Notes under the pieces: generated by a model
Told to the model about the DNA's origin: nothing
Seen by the model: the letters and a program-made list of their open reading frames with translations, nothing else
Databases searched by the model: none
Translations under genes and position numbers: made by a program
Shown here: piece by piece, positions 11,518 through 24,500 of the stretch
How the letters are laid out: each line of letters starts with the position of its first letter
Position numbering within the stretch: position 1 is the stretch's first letter
Assembly: GCA_025716815.1 (NCBI GenBank)
Contig: JAIXMN010000014.1
Coordinates: 186,001 to 250,000 of the forward strand
Direction of reading: 5' to 3'
Length of the DNA: 64,000 bases
From: Dichotomocladium elegans
Taxonomy: Eukaryota > Mucoromycota > Mucoromycetes > Mucorales > Lichtheimiaceae

Positions 11518-12762
11518 TTATGCTTTCGGGAGGAATTTAATAGTAAAAAAGACAAGGAAAAACGTAATGCATACAAAGAGCACTACTCCCATGGTCATAA
11601 AGCTTGTTCCCCAAGACTTTGAATAGTGCTTATCCAGACGCTCTCTCTCATGCCGTAGTCGGTTTAGATTGGTTGCAATAGCTGCTTGGGCATTCTCCAA
11701 TATCTATTTGTGGATGGTTGTCTTTAGCCTTATTCAGCCGGCCGAGATCGGCTCCCTGCTTCTTACCTTGTCATCCTGTCTGAGTGTCTCACCGAACGAC
11801 TGACTATTGAGCTTAAGCTGCTGTGCCATACGGCTCAAATCCGTGGTGAGCTCATCATGCATTTGACGGTGGTGCTGCAATACATGCTCAATATTGGTTG
11901 TCTCTTCTCGGGTAGTCGATCTAAATTCGTTGGTCAGTTCGCTAAACTTCTAATCACTATTTAGCCAAGTTATACCTTCGCCGTCTCCGGAGCTGATCCG
12001 ACGATGCTTCTATGCGGGCATTTAGTCATCATAGTCGCTCTAAAGCCCAATATTCACATCCTCAATTCCTTTACCATCCATCGCAGCCGATTCTTGAACC
12101 TTGCTGGCCTCTTGTACCTGTTGTTACCATTTTTATCTTAATACCCGTCGCTGTTTCTTCGTTTTATCTAATGAATACTTACCCTGTCCTTATCAGTTTC
12201 ATGGATAGCGGAAGAGCCCTCGTCAGGCATCGCTCTGAGATGCTGCAGCCACTCTGGTTCATCAGGTTGCTGGATTCGCTTCAAGCCTTCCAGTAATAGT
12301 TTTTTCGTCAGTCGTGCTTCTGAAACCCCCTTGTTAACTCTTGTATCCTAATTCCACTACAAGTCAGTAAATCCATGTGTTAGGTCTGGAATTGCTTATT
12401 CCTACCAGAGGAAGTAGAGCCGCTTGATTTGCCAATTGATCGATCCGGCTGCTATAGGCTGTACTATAACGCCAGTAAATGAAACTTCAGTCAATGTCTT
12501 TTTACAGACATAGACATTTCGCATTCTCCCACTGGGATTTGCTTATTACTTTGTGTTGATTTTCTGCAGGTGATGTATGAGCTGATAGCGAGTAAGTCAT
12601 CGTCGTTACCAATGGTCAAAGCAAAACGACAGGACCGACTTTCGTACTCACACTTGCATATTTCGATTTTTCTACTTCTGTCAAGCCGCCTACATCACTG
12701 AATAGTTGCTCACACTCATGTAGGAGTCTGTAGGTTTTAATCTCGTTTAAGGATGTAACCAT
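11518..12762 (-). CDS. USE1: USE1-like SNARE of Golgi-to-ER retrograde transport
   Basis: Eight small exons (12652-12762, 12550-12581, 12406-12451, 12183-12347, 12075-12117, 11976-12009, 11767-11941, 11518-11703) give 263 residues, close to the family length, with all phases consistent. The C-terminal part has the Use1 signature: HHRQMHDELTTDLSRMAQQL followed by a heptad SNARE helix (NSQSFGETLRQDD...ILENAQ), a basic stretch RHERERLDKHY, and a single C-terminal membrane anchor of about 20 hydrophobic residues ending near FLPKA. Use1 acts on the ER with Sec20, Ufe1 and Sec22 to fuse COPI vesicles. The N-terminal half (LLHECEQLF..., EPEWLQHLRAMPDEGS) matches the less conserved Use1 leader. Very small exons (32, 43 and 34 nt) are typical of this genome. 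Confidence 0.85.
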
Positions 12763-13256
12763 GAAAGGAACGGTGTACTCCGCGTCTGCGCTGGTTGAAT
12801 GGCAGCCCTTGTACTCTCAGCCACGCATACTTGATCACTTGCTATTCCCTAACTACTATGGGTTTGTGCATCAATCTTCATCTGCGCATCTTGGCAAATC
12901 TTTCCGGATCCATTTGCTCTTTGGGAGCATTATGGCGCCAATGACTATCTCTAACCGTCACGTTTCCCCTTTATTTAAACCAAGAAGTCTGGTGTGTAGG
13001 GACATTTCTTATTCTACAAACTATTCCTACTTCATTATCGTTCATATCCTGTCACATAAGGGACACCATCGATAACTGCAATCCTTGACTTGACACTCGT
13101 CAGCATGCACTATGTGAGAACGTTGGGGCTTTTGATTCGGCCACGTTGCTCAGGGTTCGGTGAAACGCTTGTCTAATTTCCAGATTTTATTATCCGCTTC
13201 TGGGTGGACATCCCCAAGCGACTTACGCAAAAAAGAACAAAATCTCTGCTTCGTTC
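12763..13256. other. Divergent intergenic region between USE1 and ALG7
   Basis: About 490 bp separating two divergently transcribed genes, so it should contain both promoters. A plus-strand open frame (12761-13075) shows no domain. No clear TATA box or conserved element was recognised. Confidence 0.45.
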
Positions 13257-14855
13257 ATGGACCATAAGCGACATCCATTATTGCTCATTGGTACCTTACC
13301 TGTCGTTGCTGGTGCAGCAGCAGTAGCAGCCTCGAGTAGTCCACCCGACACCGTTTATTATTCGGTGGCATTCTCGACAATCGCCGCCCTAACGACTTGG
13401 AAGACATTACCTCGCCTCACGAAAACCTTCATAAACGCGCGTCTTTCAGGCGTCGATATCCTAAAAAAGAAACGACCCGTGCTGTAAATATGAACAAATC
13501 TGAAGGGGATGTGTGCTTTTATTCACAAAATGAGGAGCAGGGCTGAGGCGATGGGCTTCCCGGCAGCCATCATTTATCTGATCACCATGTTCTGTTTTAT
13601 ACCATTCCCGTTTATTGGATGGTTTGACGGCGAGGCTCGGTTAGTGCACGATGAGGATCCTGTGATTGGTACCTTTCCGTATCATAAGGTTTGTAAAAGA
13701 AAATAGCGTGGAACACGTTGTGCAGTAGAGTAAAGCATCAGCGGGAGAAGAATTCATTACTGGATTAGCTTGGTGAGATATTGTCTGCCATTCTGGCGAT
13801 CCAATCCATGATTCTCCTCGGATTTGCTGATGATGTTATTGATGTTCGCTGGCGTTACAAGATCTGGTTTCCTGCTGTTGCGAGTGTCCCTTTGTTGATC
13901 TTTTACTACACAAATTTTGGTGTAACACATGTCGTGCTGCCGATTCAACTGCGACCCTACTTTGGTGATCTCGTTGACTTGGGTAAGACATACTCATTCT
14001 TTCACCGGAAGTAAAGTGTGAATGAGGCTAACAAAACAAGTGAACATGGGTAGGCATACTGTACTATGTTTATATGGTCATGCTCGTTATCTTTTGCACC
14101 CACACAATCAACATCCTTGCGGGCATAAATGGCATCGAAGCCGGCCAGGCGCTGGTTATAGCTGTCTCCATTGCATTTAATGACTTGCTCTTTCTTTACA
14201 ACAACCCTAACAAGGCAAGCGTCGAAGCTCACTTGTTCAGTTTGTATTTCATGCTTCCCTTTATTGGAGTGACGTTTGCCCTCTTGTGGCATAACTGGTA
14301 CATAACTCGCAACCATACCAGCTGCGGTGCGCTAGAGTACTAACCTCTTTATGATACAGGTTTCCAGCGCGCCTTTTTGTCGGAGACACGTTCTGTTATT
14401 TCGCAGGCATGACGTTTGCGGTCGTTGGTATTCTAGGACACTTTTCAAAAACCTTGATCCTGTTTTTTATGCCGCAAATCTTCAACTTCCTGTACTCTTG
14501 TCCACAGCTTTTCCGGCTGGTAGAATGTCCACGGCATCGCATGCCGCGGCTCAACGCGGATCTCAAGAAGCTTGAGTGTTCGACCGTCGCTCTGGACGGT
14601 GATAAGAGACCAGTTCAGAAGCTTGGTCGTTGCGTGCTGTGGATACTCAACTCGCTTGGCCTGCTCAAAGTGGTCCGATGGGATGAACACGGCCGAGTAG
14701 CGGAGTGCAATAACCTAACGCTCATCAACCTCGTGCTGGCACGGTTTGGTCCAATGTCTGAACGCACTACGACAGTAGTAGTTTTAACCATCCAGGCATT
14801 TTCTAGTGCACTGGCATTCTTCATCCGCTATTATCTTGTTCAGTACGTCTATTGA
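13257..14855 (+). CDS. ALG7: UDP-GlcNAc:dolichyl-phosphate GlcNAc-1-phosphotransferase
   Basis: Five exons (13257-13483, 13541-13688, 13769-13982, 14054-14297, 14360-14855) encode 442 residues. The protein makes GlcNAc-PP-dolichol on the ER membrane, the first committed step of N-glycosylation and the target of tunicamycin. Evidence: many hydrophobic helices; the cytosolic KKRPVLAEAMG motif (usual KxxPxIPEAMG); the metal-binding LLGFADDVIDVRWR (about residues 140-155); HTINILAGINGIEAGQ (about 212-228), the hallmark of the eukaryotic family; and FVGDTFCYFAGM, followed by the carboxy part with NSLGLL and RF. The ALG7 motifs select the exon 2 acceptor at 13541, since a nearer AG at 13507/8 would insert extra residues into the conserved motif. 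Length is normal for fungi. Confidence 0.95.
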
Positions 14856-15253
14856 ATAAAAATTTCATTTTGTTTGATCGCTACCTATCAGCAAAGCTTC
14901 CATGTCTTTAACTTGGCAGTAGGACGATCTAATCAAGGCTTAGATCCAATCGTCACCATGGTACGCATCACTTCCCGATTATGGCCCTCAATCATACCGA
15001 CAACGGCGATATGCACTAAACCAATGTATTGCTTTCATGATAAAGGCCTTTTCATTTTTTGGACAAACGGTATTGCCTCCCTTGGTCTCTGCAACGCTGT
15101 TGCTTGCTAATCAGATTAAGGAATTGTGTGCAAGGTGTTAGACGGTCTGAGTTTGTAACTCTGGGTTTGGCCTAAAAACGGGGCGGTCAGAGACGTTTTG
15201 GGGGGGAAGAGCGACTAAGCAATTTTTTTGGAGAAGAGTGGATATCGCCTGCC
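14856..15253. other. Intergenic between ALG7 and the bromodomain gene
   Basis: About 400 bp. It holds the ALG7 3' flank (AATAAA-like sequence right after the stop, 14855-14860) and the promoter of the downstream gene. A short open frame at 14874-15110 has no support. Confidence 0.5.
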
Positions 15254-17448
15254 ATGTCGGATTCTTCAGAAGCGTCGGATTTCTCTGAGGATGAGACCAA
15301 ACAGCAGAGTCACGAGACGGCAACTCCAGTGGCGCCTCGAATAAAACTAAAACTTCGATTGAATCCATCTGCATCCTCTTCCGTTCCCGCGCATTCTACA
15401 GCCAATGACGATGACGATGACGATGAAGGACACCGCAAAAGAAAAAAACACAAAAGCAAGAAGAAGAAGTCGCACAAGAAACGCAAGAAGCAGAGAATTC
15501 ACGATACAGATGATGACGATAGCAATATCTATAAGCGACATCAACTGCCATTGGAGCGCGCCGCTCGACGTGAGAGTGATAGCCAGCTCAGCGTCGACGA
15601 TGAGGAGTATAACAATGGCAATAACACGGAGGATTACGATCAAGAATCGATCGAACATGCAAGCGTAAATCATCATGTTCCAGTGGGTAGCAAACGGCCT
15701 TTTGCCATGCTTCAAGCTCTGGACGAGAAAGACGAGGAAAACGAGGAAAATGAAAACGTCTATGAGGACGACTATGAGGACGATGCCGGCTTTGTTGATT
15801 CATATCAGGACCAACATCGACGAAGGGATAGTATGGCAGGTCATAGAACAGGGTATACCGGAAGAGGAGCAGCAGCAGCAGCAGCAGCCACAGCAGCAGG
15901 AATATACGACAAAAATCCTAGAAATGAGGGCCTATTGAACAACCTTACGACGATAAATTCCGAGCCAATGGACCATGTTGTTCATCCCACCGACAGTGCT
16001 AGTGCTACAGCAACAGCAACATCTTCAACAGCAGGTGTAACAGGTGGTTCCAACAGAGGTCGAAAACCCAAAACGATCCAAACAATCCCCGGTAAAGGCG
16101 ATCAAAAACCGAAGAAACGTGGGCGGCCAGCAAAATCGAAATCACAACCAAAACCTGAGCCTCGCGTGAATGAAGCACCCAGAAAGGATATGAAAACAGT
16201 GTGCACAAAGCTGCTTGATACATTTGAAAAGTAAGTGGACTAGGCCGATTGAAGTGAATATTTATTAACTTACGTGGGATCAATGAATAGACGGGATGCA
16301 TACGGCTTTTTTCTGCAGCCTGTGGACACATCTATTGTCAAAGATTATCTAACTGTCATCAAACAACCTATGGACTTTTTGACTATGCGACGCAAATTGC
16401 AATCTGATCTTTATCCCGATATGGACGCTTTCAAGGCCGACTTTTTGTTGATCGTGACGAATGCCAAGACGTACAATGCTCCAGACACAATATATTACAA
16501 GAGTGCTGATCGGTTACAACAGTATGGAGTGAAAGCAATTGAACGCGCTGAAAAGTCAATCGTATATGGATCTCCGCAACCAGAAGAAATACCTCCGAGC
16601 ATGGAAGCGCATCCGCTGCCGTCAAGACGCCAATCCAGCATGTCCATTTCAAGGAAAGATTCTAACGTCAAGGTGGAGGAAGAGGTTGATATTCTTGGCC
16701 TTGACAATCCTAGTAACTACACTATTTCGGCGCGCAAGGCGAGCCGTCAGGATATGGACATGAACAGTGACCTTAACAGCCCAAGAGCTATAACGCCCAC
16801 ACGTGGATCCTCCAAGAAGAAAAAAAAGAAGGTTGCAGATGCTGGCATTATATACGCACCCGATGGATCGCTTGCTGCATTGGGAGGAGGTATGTGGGCA
16901 TCAACTTGGCGTACAAATAAGTCGGGAACTAAATGCCGCTTCGCTCTCTAGTAACAGATTTAAGTGCACTTATTCCTCCCGAGAGACGTTTTGCAGACCT
17001 GCCGGAAGTGACGACAGCGAACATACACGCATTACCATCTGCATTCTTTACCAGTCGGAGCACATATGAAGAATGGTCTAATAACAAGCATATTATTAAT
17101 CCAGCCTCATTTTGCGACTATGGCGCTTTCACTGCTCTAGGCGAAGAAGCACCAGGCGCTTTTTACACTGCTCAAGACGCATGTTATATCTATCCATTGT
17201 ATGGTGATGATCGTGGTGAGGCATACATGCGCAGTCTATGGGAGTTTGTAGACGATTTGAATCTTAAAAAGCGCATTGATGACAAGTCAAAATTCTTGAC
17301 CCGAGGTGCATGGGATGTGCTCAAGCAAGCGCTGAAAGGACCCGAGAATTGTCAAGATGTAGATACCGAGTTCGGCACTGTTCATAAGGCCGACTTTAAA
17401 CAAGCCTATGATAGCGTAATGGAGGACAAGCCGGTCACTTCTTCCTGA
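15254..17448 (+). CDS. BRD7/BRD9-like bromodomain protein with AT-hooks
   Basis: Three exons (15254-16230, 16291-16889, 16952-17448) give 690 residues. The N-terminal 300 residues are low-complexity: an acidic start, a Lys/Arg block (RKRKKHKSKKKK), acidic stretches and an Ala run. Two AT-hook-like cores follow, RGRKPK (about 268) and KKRGRPAK (about 286). The bromodomain spans about 310-415 and keeps the acetyl-lysine Asn in NAKTYNAPDTIYY, with PMDFLTMR in the ZA region. A basic KKKKKK linker leads to a C-terminal region (VTDLSALIPPERRF...SFCDYGAF...LGEEAPGAF) like the domain found after the bromodomain in BRD7/BRD9. Human BRD9/BRD7 are subunits of ncBAF and PBAF remodellers; a SWI/SNF-linked role here is inference. 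Exon 3 could alternatively start at the AG five bases later. Confidence 0.85.
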
Positions 17449-18562
17449 TTGCCATCATCCCTATATATATTTCTTTTTATACAGTATTGAATCTTTTCTA
17501 TAAAGCGTATAGCAGTATTTACTCGATCTTCGAGGTTATGCATGTGAAATTGGCCATTTCTGGATTCACCGCCGATGAGTAACAGTACCGAGCTTTGAAT
17601 CGGAGAACTTCCTCTTGCTTCATATATTATGAATCCATGCGGGTTGTGTTGCGTTCTAGGCGTCTGAAATAGGAATGCAGGAGCAGTATTCGTCTGGACC
17701 TGCTTCGATGCTACGTGAAGGCAAAACGCTTCAATGGGTAGCTAAAGCATTTGTGGAACAATGAATCCAAATTCGGATGCGAATTGTATCTGACTGCACC
17801 CACTATGGAGGTGTCATTTTTGCCCGTCTGGTGGCTTTAACTTATTGATCCACCTGTAGCAGCTTTATTCCATGATGACAACCTCAGTTTGCTTAAGATA
17901 CTTGCGCTTGGCTTGGATTTCTGCATTGACTCTGGAGCACAGGTCCTTTTTTCCAGCTGAGGGGCCATCGAGTGGGTAGCGAAAAAATTACAGCGGCATT
18001 TGTGTCCGATCGAGCAGTACAAGCGAGTGTTGCCACAGCGATTGAGCATCTGTGTCAAGTGTCACCATCGAACTTAGCCGGATCAGCCTTTATTCGGATG
18101 ACGCAACTTGCTCAGGCTTCTTGCTCAGGCCAGAATTGCTTACCATTTGACATCCTCTGGAGCTTATGCCCGAGAAACAAAGAAAAGTGCCTGAGGACGT
18201 TTCATGATGGTAAGCGGAATCTCAAATGGACTGGTCCTTCCTCATTCTTTTAGTAGATTAGTAGGACACGAGAGCGAAAGGGAAAGAGAATATGAGTGAG
18301 TTCCACTAGCAACAGCAACCCCCGACACACGTCAGTCCGTCAGACTTTTCCCATCTCTCTCTTTCTCAATAACGCTTTTATTTTCAGCTTCCTTCCCTTG
18401 TACTGAACTGTGTCTTCCCAGACCCGCGCGCTCCTCCTACTTTGTTCCTCACGGAATACTCTTTACTGAGCGTACCTCATTTGTTTTCTCCATTGTTAAC
18501 TTCTGTTTATCTTCTGTCTTTGTCGGCCGAGCTGTCCCTTCCCGCTCGTTCTTCATCCCTTC
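17449..18562. other. Intergenic, about 1.1 kb, no gene recognised
   Basis: Contains the bromodomain gene's 3' flank and a pyrimidine-rich leader (about 18340-18560) before the adenylate cyclase start. An open patch at 17850-18253 (plus strand) has no recognisable domain; a decayed mobile-element fragment is possible but unsupported. Confidence 0.45.
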
Positions 18563-21500
18563 ATGACCACTCGAGTTCCGCAGCACAATATACGTTCACA
18601 CCAGCAAAAGCAAAAACGAGCTCCAATTCCATATTCTAGTGAGAGTCAGCATCTCGGAGAAGCTATCCATACCACATACGCGATCGGTCAGGCATCAACA
18701 GCTCCAGTGGCAATAGCACTCAACCACACCACTAGCATTGGCACCAATACCGCGATCCCGGGAAGTCATTCTTTTAGCTTTCACCATAAACATACTGGTT
18801 CAGCAGACTTGGACTCCAGCTTAAATTCCAGTATGCATCACCAGCAACAGTGTAAGAGCAGTTCATTCATTATCTGTATACGACGGTTAATTTATGGGGA
18901 AATTAATCCCTTTCTTCTGCAGCTTCTGATCCGGCCTTTTTATCAGCAAATCCGACCACAAAGGATAAAAAGAAGACCCTCTTTAGGTTTGGCAAAAGAA
19001 AGGGTAAATCGCGGAGAATAAGAAGAATGGTGTAGGGAAAGAGAGAGACCGATGTAAGAGTATTTTTTGGGCAATGGTTTAACACGAACGTAACGCGTGA
19101 TCAGCACCAACGTCCCCTGCAAACTTGAATGTTGCGCCATCCGGTACGCTTCAGGGAAATGCTTCATCCGTGTCTCTGGGCGGCCATTCGTTCAGGCATC
19201 ACCATCACGACTATGAGGCGCGCCAACCTCATCCCCTAGACGTTCTCGGTATTGATGAGCCTGGAAGAAGACTAGCGCCTTATGGGCGCCAAAGATCGGC
19301 AGGTTCATCATCGATAGGTCAACGGAAAGATAAAGATCGAGAACATGGCGATGCTAGCTACATCTCGGATTTGGATAATCATCCGAGGGTAATTGTCTTC
19401 ATCAGTTTGTGACTCTATATCAGTAGGACTAACTGGGTCTATATGTGTAACTAGGGTAGCACTGACTGTAAGTTTTCTTCGATGACGTCCAGCGACATAC
19501 TTACATCCATGTGCTGAATGCATCTAGTGCCGGTTGATCAAGACTTTGCAACGATGGAAGGTACGGCTAACCCAGACTATTATAATCCTCCGCATCCATA
19601 CCAAATTAGCGGATACGCGCCGACACAGAATCAGGCAAGTGCAAAGAAAGGCGTGATAGACAAAAATCGAGATTACATTTCACCGCCTAATACGAGGTCA
19701 AAGGAGGAAGTGCCTACAGAGATGTGGCTATCACAGGCGACTTGGGACTTTCTTCCTGCCGAACGTAGCATCAGCATGGATGTGGCTGAACCAAGTGTCT
19801 ACGTGGCTGAAACATCTGAAGTCGAAGAGTGCTCATCCGAGGCGCAGAAATACGAAGCTCCCAAAAAGAATGCATGTATTCATTAGTATTGCTTGATCTA
19901 TCCTGAGTCTACTCACATTATTGAACAGTATTGTATCCGAATCTTTCGTCAAGATGGTACTTTCGCCACATTGCAGTTGCCTTTGAACATCACGGCAGAA
20001 AGCATAGTAGAGAGACTTGCTGTCAAACTTTTCGTGCACGACAAGAGTAAACTTGGCCTCACACTGCGACGACAAAACCTAGGTAAAGGCAACTAACCTA
20101 TAATATGGAATATAATGCTGACCTTGAATGACAGAACGGCTGTTACAGGCCTCTGAGCGACCGCTGCAGATACAAAAAACCTTATTCGAACATATGGGAT
20201 ATACGGAAGAGGACAATATTGAGGATGTTGGAAGAGAGGACAATTCATATCTGTTGCGTTTCGTATTTGGACCGAGTGCACCACAGCCGATACAAGAGGA
20301 GTTCGACTACTCTGATTATCAACATATTGATCTGCAGGCACGCAACTTAAGAACCATACCATTGTTTCTATACCAACACGCTCCCCGTGTCGTCTCACTC
20401 GATCTTTCGAAAAATTTGTTAATGGATATCCCCTTGGATTTCATACAATCTTGCCGCAGCCTCGAATCGCTATGGCTTGCTAATAACGACTACTCGGTTG
20501 TCCCGTCGTCGATACGGTTCGTGAGGATGTTAGAAAACTTGAATATATCAGGGAATCGAATACACGACCTACATCATGCTCATTTCGAGGAAATCACTGG
20601 TCTGAAGACCCTACGCATCTACAACAACCGGTTAAGCTCATTACCGAATACCTTCTCAACCTTTAAGCAGCTGACAAGTCTGTACATGTCCAACAACGAC
20701 TTTACCGAGTTCCCGAGAGTTATCTGCGATATTATCTCCCTCACATTTCTCGACATTAGCTTCAACAAAATCCAAGAATTCCCGGACGAAATAAGCAATT
20801 TGGTCAACCTCTCGCGCTTTTTTGCGGTTGCTAATCGCTTCAGCGGGAGTATTCCGGCTAGTTTTGCGAAGCTCGAGAATTTGCAGGAATTGGATATCCG
20901 GCAAAATCACATCACCGATCTCGAAATTCTCTCTCGCCTTCCTCGACTTGAAATCTTGGTTGTTGATTATAATGCCGTCAGTATTGTCAGCTATGAATTC
21001 ACAAATCTGCGGCAATTTCAGATGAAGAAGAATCACCTCACCCAGTTCAGTTTCGGTGGATCTCGGCGGCCTTCATATGATAGCAGCAATCTTCTGTTGC
21101 CAACAGCGATTATTTCCCGACAACAGGAGGCGTTATTGACCGATCTGAACCTTTCCAACTGCATGCTTTCCTCTCTTCCCGAAGATATCTTTGCCAGCCT
21201 CCCACTACTGCAGAGACTTGACCTGGATTGCAATACCCTTATCACCCTACCTTCAAGCATTGGTGCCCTGCGGAAATTAGTGACATTGTCAATCCAGAGC
21301 AACAAACTAGAGACTTTGCCATCCGAAATTTCCAAGCTTGGTGAACTCAAAACGCTTGATGCCCAAAAGAACAATCTACGGTGGTTGCCACCGGATATCT
21401 GGCTCTGCGCTTCCCTGCAAGAGCTCAACTGCTCTTCGAATCTACTCGAGACATTCCCCAAGCCGTATACAAGCTCGGGAGCTGCTTTGCACTTACCTAT

Positions 21501-24500
21501 CGCTACCGACACGGAGGATACTGTAGTTGGAAATGCAAAAATAGACGCTGTATTGCCAAAACCCTTAGGTGGACATTTAGGCCAAGGCATTGTGCCTGGT
21601 GCGAGTCGCCACAACCCCCAAGTCGGTGATATAGCAGATAATGTCCATAGTGCGAATACCATCCAGTCTTCACCAAATTTTAATCCACCATCATTCTTCG
21701 CAAGTCCGCATAATCATCCTCCCCCACTCTCTCTGTCCCTGCGGAAGCTATTTCTTGGCGACAACCGGCTAAGCAACGAAGTTTGGTCTCCTCTTATGCT
21801 CTTCCTGGAGCTACGAACGTTGAATCTTTCGTTCAACGATCTTGACGAAGTCCCGCCTGAGCACCTTTGTCACCAACATCTTTACGAGCTTTATCTCTCT
21901 GGAAACCGCCTTACATCGCTACCTGCAGACGACATTGAAAAGCTGAGTTTCTTGCGCGTGCTTGCAATCAACGGCAATAAGCTCCAGACGCTACCTGCGG
22001 AGATAGGAAAGCTTCGCAAGCTTCTTGTCCTGGATGTCGGAAACAATGTGCTGAAATATAATATTGCAAATTGGCCATATGACTGGAATTGGTAAGGCTG
22101 GGGTCGGTGTGATGGACAACTGAGGTCTTTTCTCTCTAAGAAAAAATCGGATAGGAACTGGAATTTGAGTCTCAAGTTTCTCAATTTATCCGGGAACAAG
22201 CGTCTAGAGATCAAAAAGACACATCCGGAAATTCATGGGCCAAAAGAGAAAGATCTTGCAGACTTCAGCGCTCTGACACGCTTGAGAATGCTGGGTCTTA
22301 TGGATATTACGATTCTCGGAGTGTCTACACCCGAAGAGTCACAGGACCGACGTGTCCGCACCTCACCGTCCGAGGTTAACAATATGGCGTATGGTGTGGC
22401 AGACTGGCTGGGGTCGAATGATCACTTAAGCACATGGGACCTTGTCATGCCTCGATTTCGCAACAAGGATAATGAATGCATATTTGGGCTCTTTGATGGT
22501 CGGAAAAGCACGAGATCCGGCTGCAAGTTGACGAAATATCTCAACGACCAACTGACATCCCATGTAGAATCAGAACTCAATAAGCTCAAAAGTGGCGACA
22601 CGGTGGTGAGCGCACTTCGACGATCCTTCCTTTCGCTTGAAAAGGGGCTTGGTGCGGACGTATGCGATGAAAAGGATTCAGGCGCTTCTGCGATTGTGTG
22701 TTACATTGCCGGCACCAAACTTTACGTGGCTAACGTTGGCGATGCGATCGCTGTCATATCACGCAATAACGGCCAAGCATTTGAAATCACGCATAATCAT
22801 ATCTCACTCAACCCCAGTGAGATCTCTCGGATACGTTCTGCAGGCGGATTTGTGTCTCACACTGGCAGGCTCAACAACGAGCTCAGAATATCCAGGGGCT
22901 TCGGTTATTTCGATCTGATTCCTGCTGTGAATGCGAACCCGTATGTCGCAACGATTGAATTGAATGAGAATGATGAGTTTGTCATTATGGCCTCCCCTGG
23001 TCTGTGGGAACGCATGAGCCATCAGACAGCGGTGGATGTGGCGCGTACCGAAAAAGATGATCTGATGGCGGCAGCTCAAAAGCTCCGAGACTTTGCCATC
23101 ACCTACGGCGCCGAGCGAGATCTGATGGTTATGGTCATTGGTGTGGGTGACTTGTTTGATAAACGCGATAAACGGAACCGACTATTACGAGGTTATGGAC
23201 GAGGTGGCGGCGGCGCGGATGTAGATGATGGTCCCATTGTTCCGGGAAATATCACCACGCCAAAGAACAAGCGGCGCGGAAAAGAGGAAGGGCCGGGTGA
23301 TACGGTAAGGACAGCGACTGGCGACTAGGAAAGGGAGAACCTGTAATGAACGTAAACATGGTTATCAGATATTAGCGCGTCTGGATCGCGAGATTCCGCC
23401 GCCACTCAACCAAGTTGCACTGGTGTTCACAGATATAAAGGGCTCGACGTTCTTGTGGGAGACACAGCCGGAAAACATGAGATCGGCGATCAAGACACAC
23501 GACACTGTGATGCGCCGAACACTCCGTAGTGTAGGAGGGTATGAGGTCAAAACAGAAGGCGATGCATTCATGGTTTGTTTCCAAACGATTACATCTGCGT
23601 TGCTCTGGTGTTTCACAGTACAGCTTCAGCTGCTCGAGGCTGACTGGCCAGCTGGTATTCTTGCGACTGACGAATGCCGAGAAATCGATAAAAACGGGAC
23701 AATCATTTACCGCGGCCTCTCTGTCCGCATGGGCATCCACTGGGGCACGCCTGTGGTTGAACGCAATCCAGTCACGAGCCGTATGGATTATTTCGGCCCT
23801 GTCGTAAACAAAGCCAGTCGCATCTGCACGGCTGCGGACGGTGGACAAGTATGCGTCTCTTCTGATGTGGTGGCAGCACTACGCAATATACCAGGGATCT
23901 TGGAGGACAACAGCGCAGCAAATGTTGATGACGCAAATATGACTGCTGGCAGTTACCTGCTTAACCGTGATATTCAGCAGCTCAAGAGGCTTGGCTTTCG
24001 AGTGATGGAGCTTGGTATGCGACGGCTGAAGGGTCTTGAAACACCGGAGATGCTCAGCTTGGTTTACCCGCAAACCCTCGCAGGCCGTATGGAGCCAGAT
24101 CAGTTGCTACCGATCGAAGGGGAAACGAAGCATCCACCTCCTGAACTCTCAATCTCTGCAGCAGAAGAAAATATTCCGGCTTCGCCGTGCCTCAGGACGA
24201 GTGAAGTATCCTGTGATGGTCCACTCCGACCGGAGGACGTGCCATCTCTTGATGTCGATTCTGAGGCAACAGTTGCTAAACCTCCAGGCGGGGAAACAGG
24301 ATCCCGCGCGGTGGACCCGATCTATGTCCAAGCCCTTGCATCGGTAGCACTCCGGCTTGAAAAGCTCACGACGAAGCAAATGTTCGGGTCACTTGCCTGC
24401 AAGTCGACTGGATTAACAAGTCAAGGAATTCCCGGTCCAAGACGCCAGTCAGCCTCAAGCAAAATACAACGCATGGTGGAGAAGCATATCATGTCCGAAG

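Noticed and set aside
13484..13540. Alternative ALG7 acceptor at about 13507 adding MCAFIHKMRSR
   Set aside because: The acceptor before 13541 restores the conserved PVLAEAMG motif without an insertion.
21033..21662. 209-codon minus-strand frame
   Set aside because: Antisense to the LRR exon of adenylate cyclase; no motif and repetitive by nature of the LRR code.
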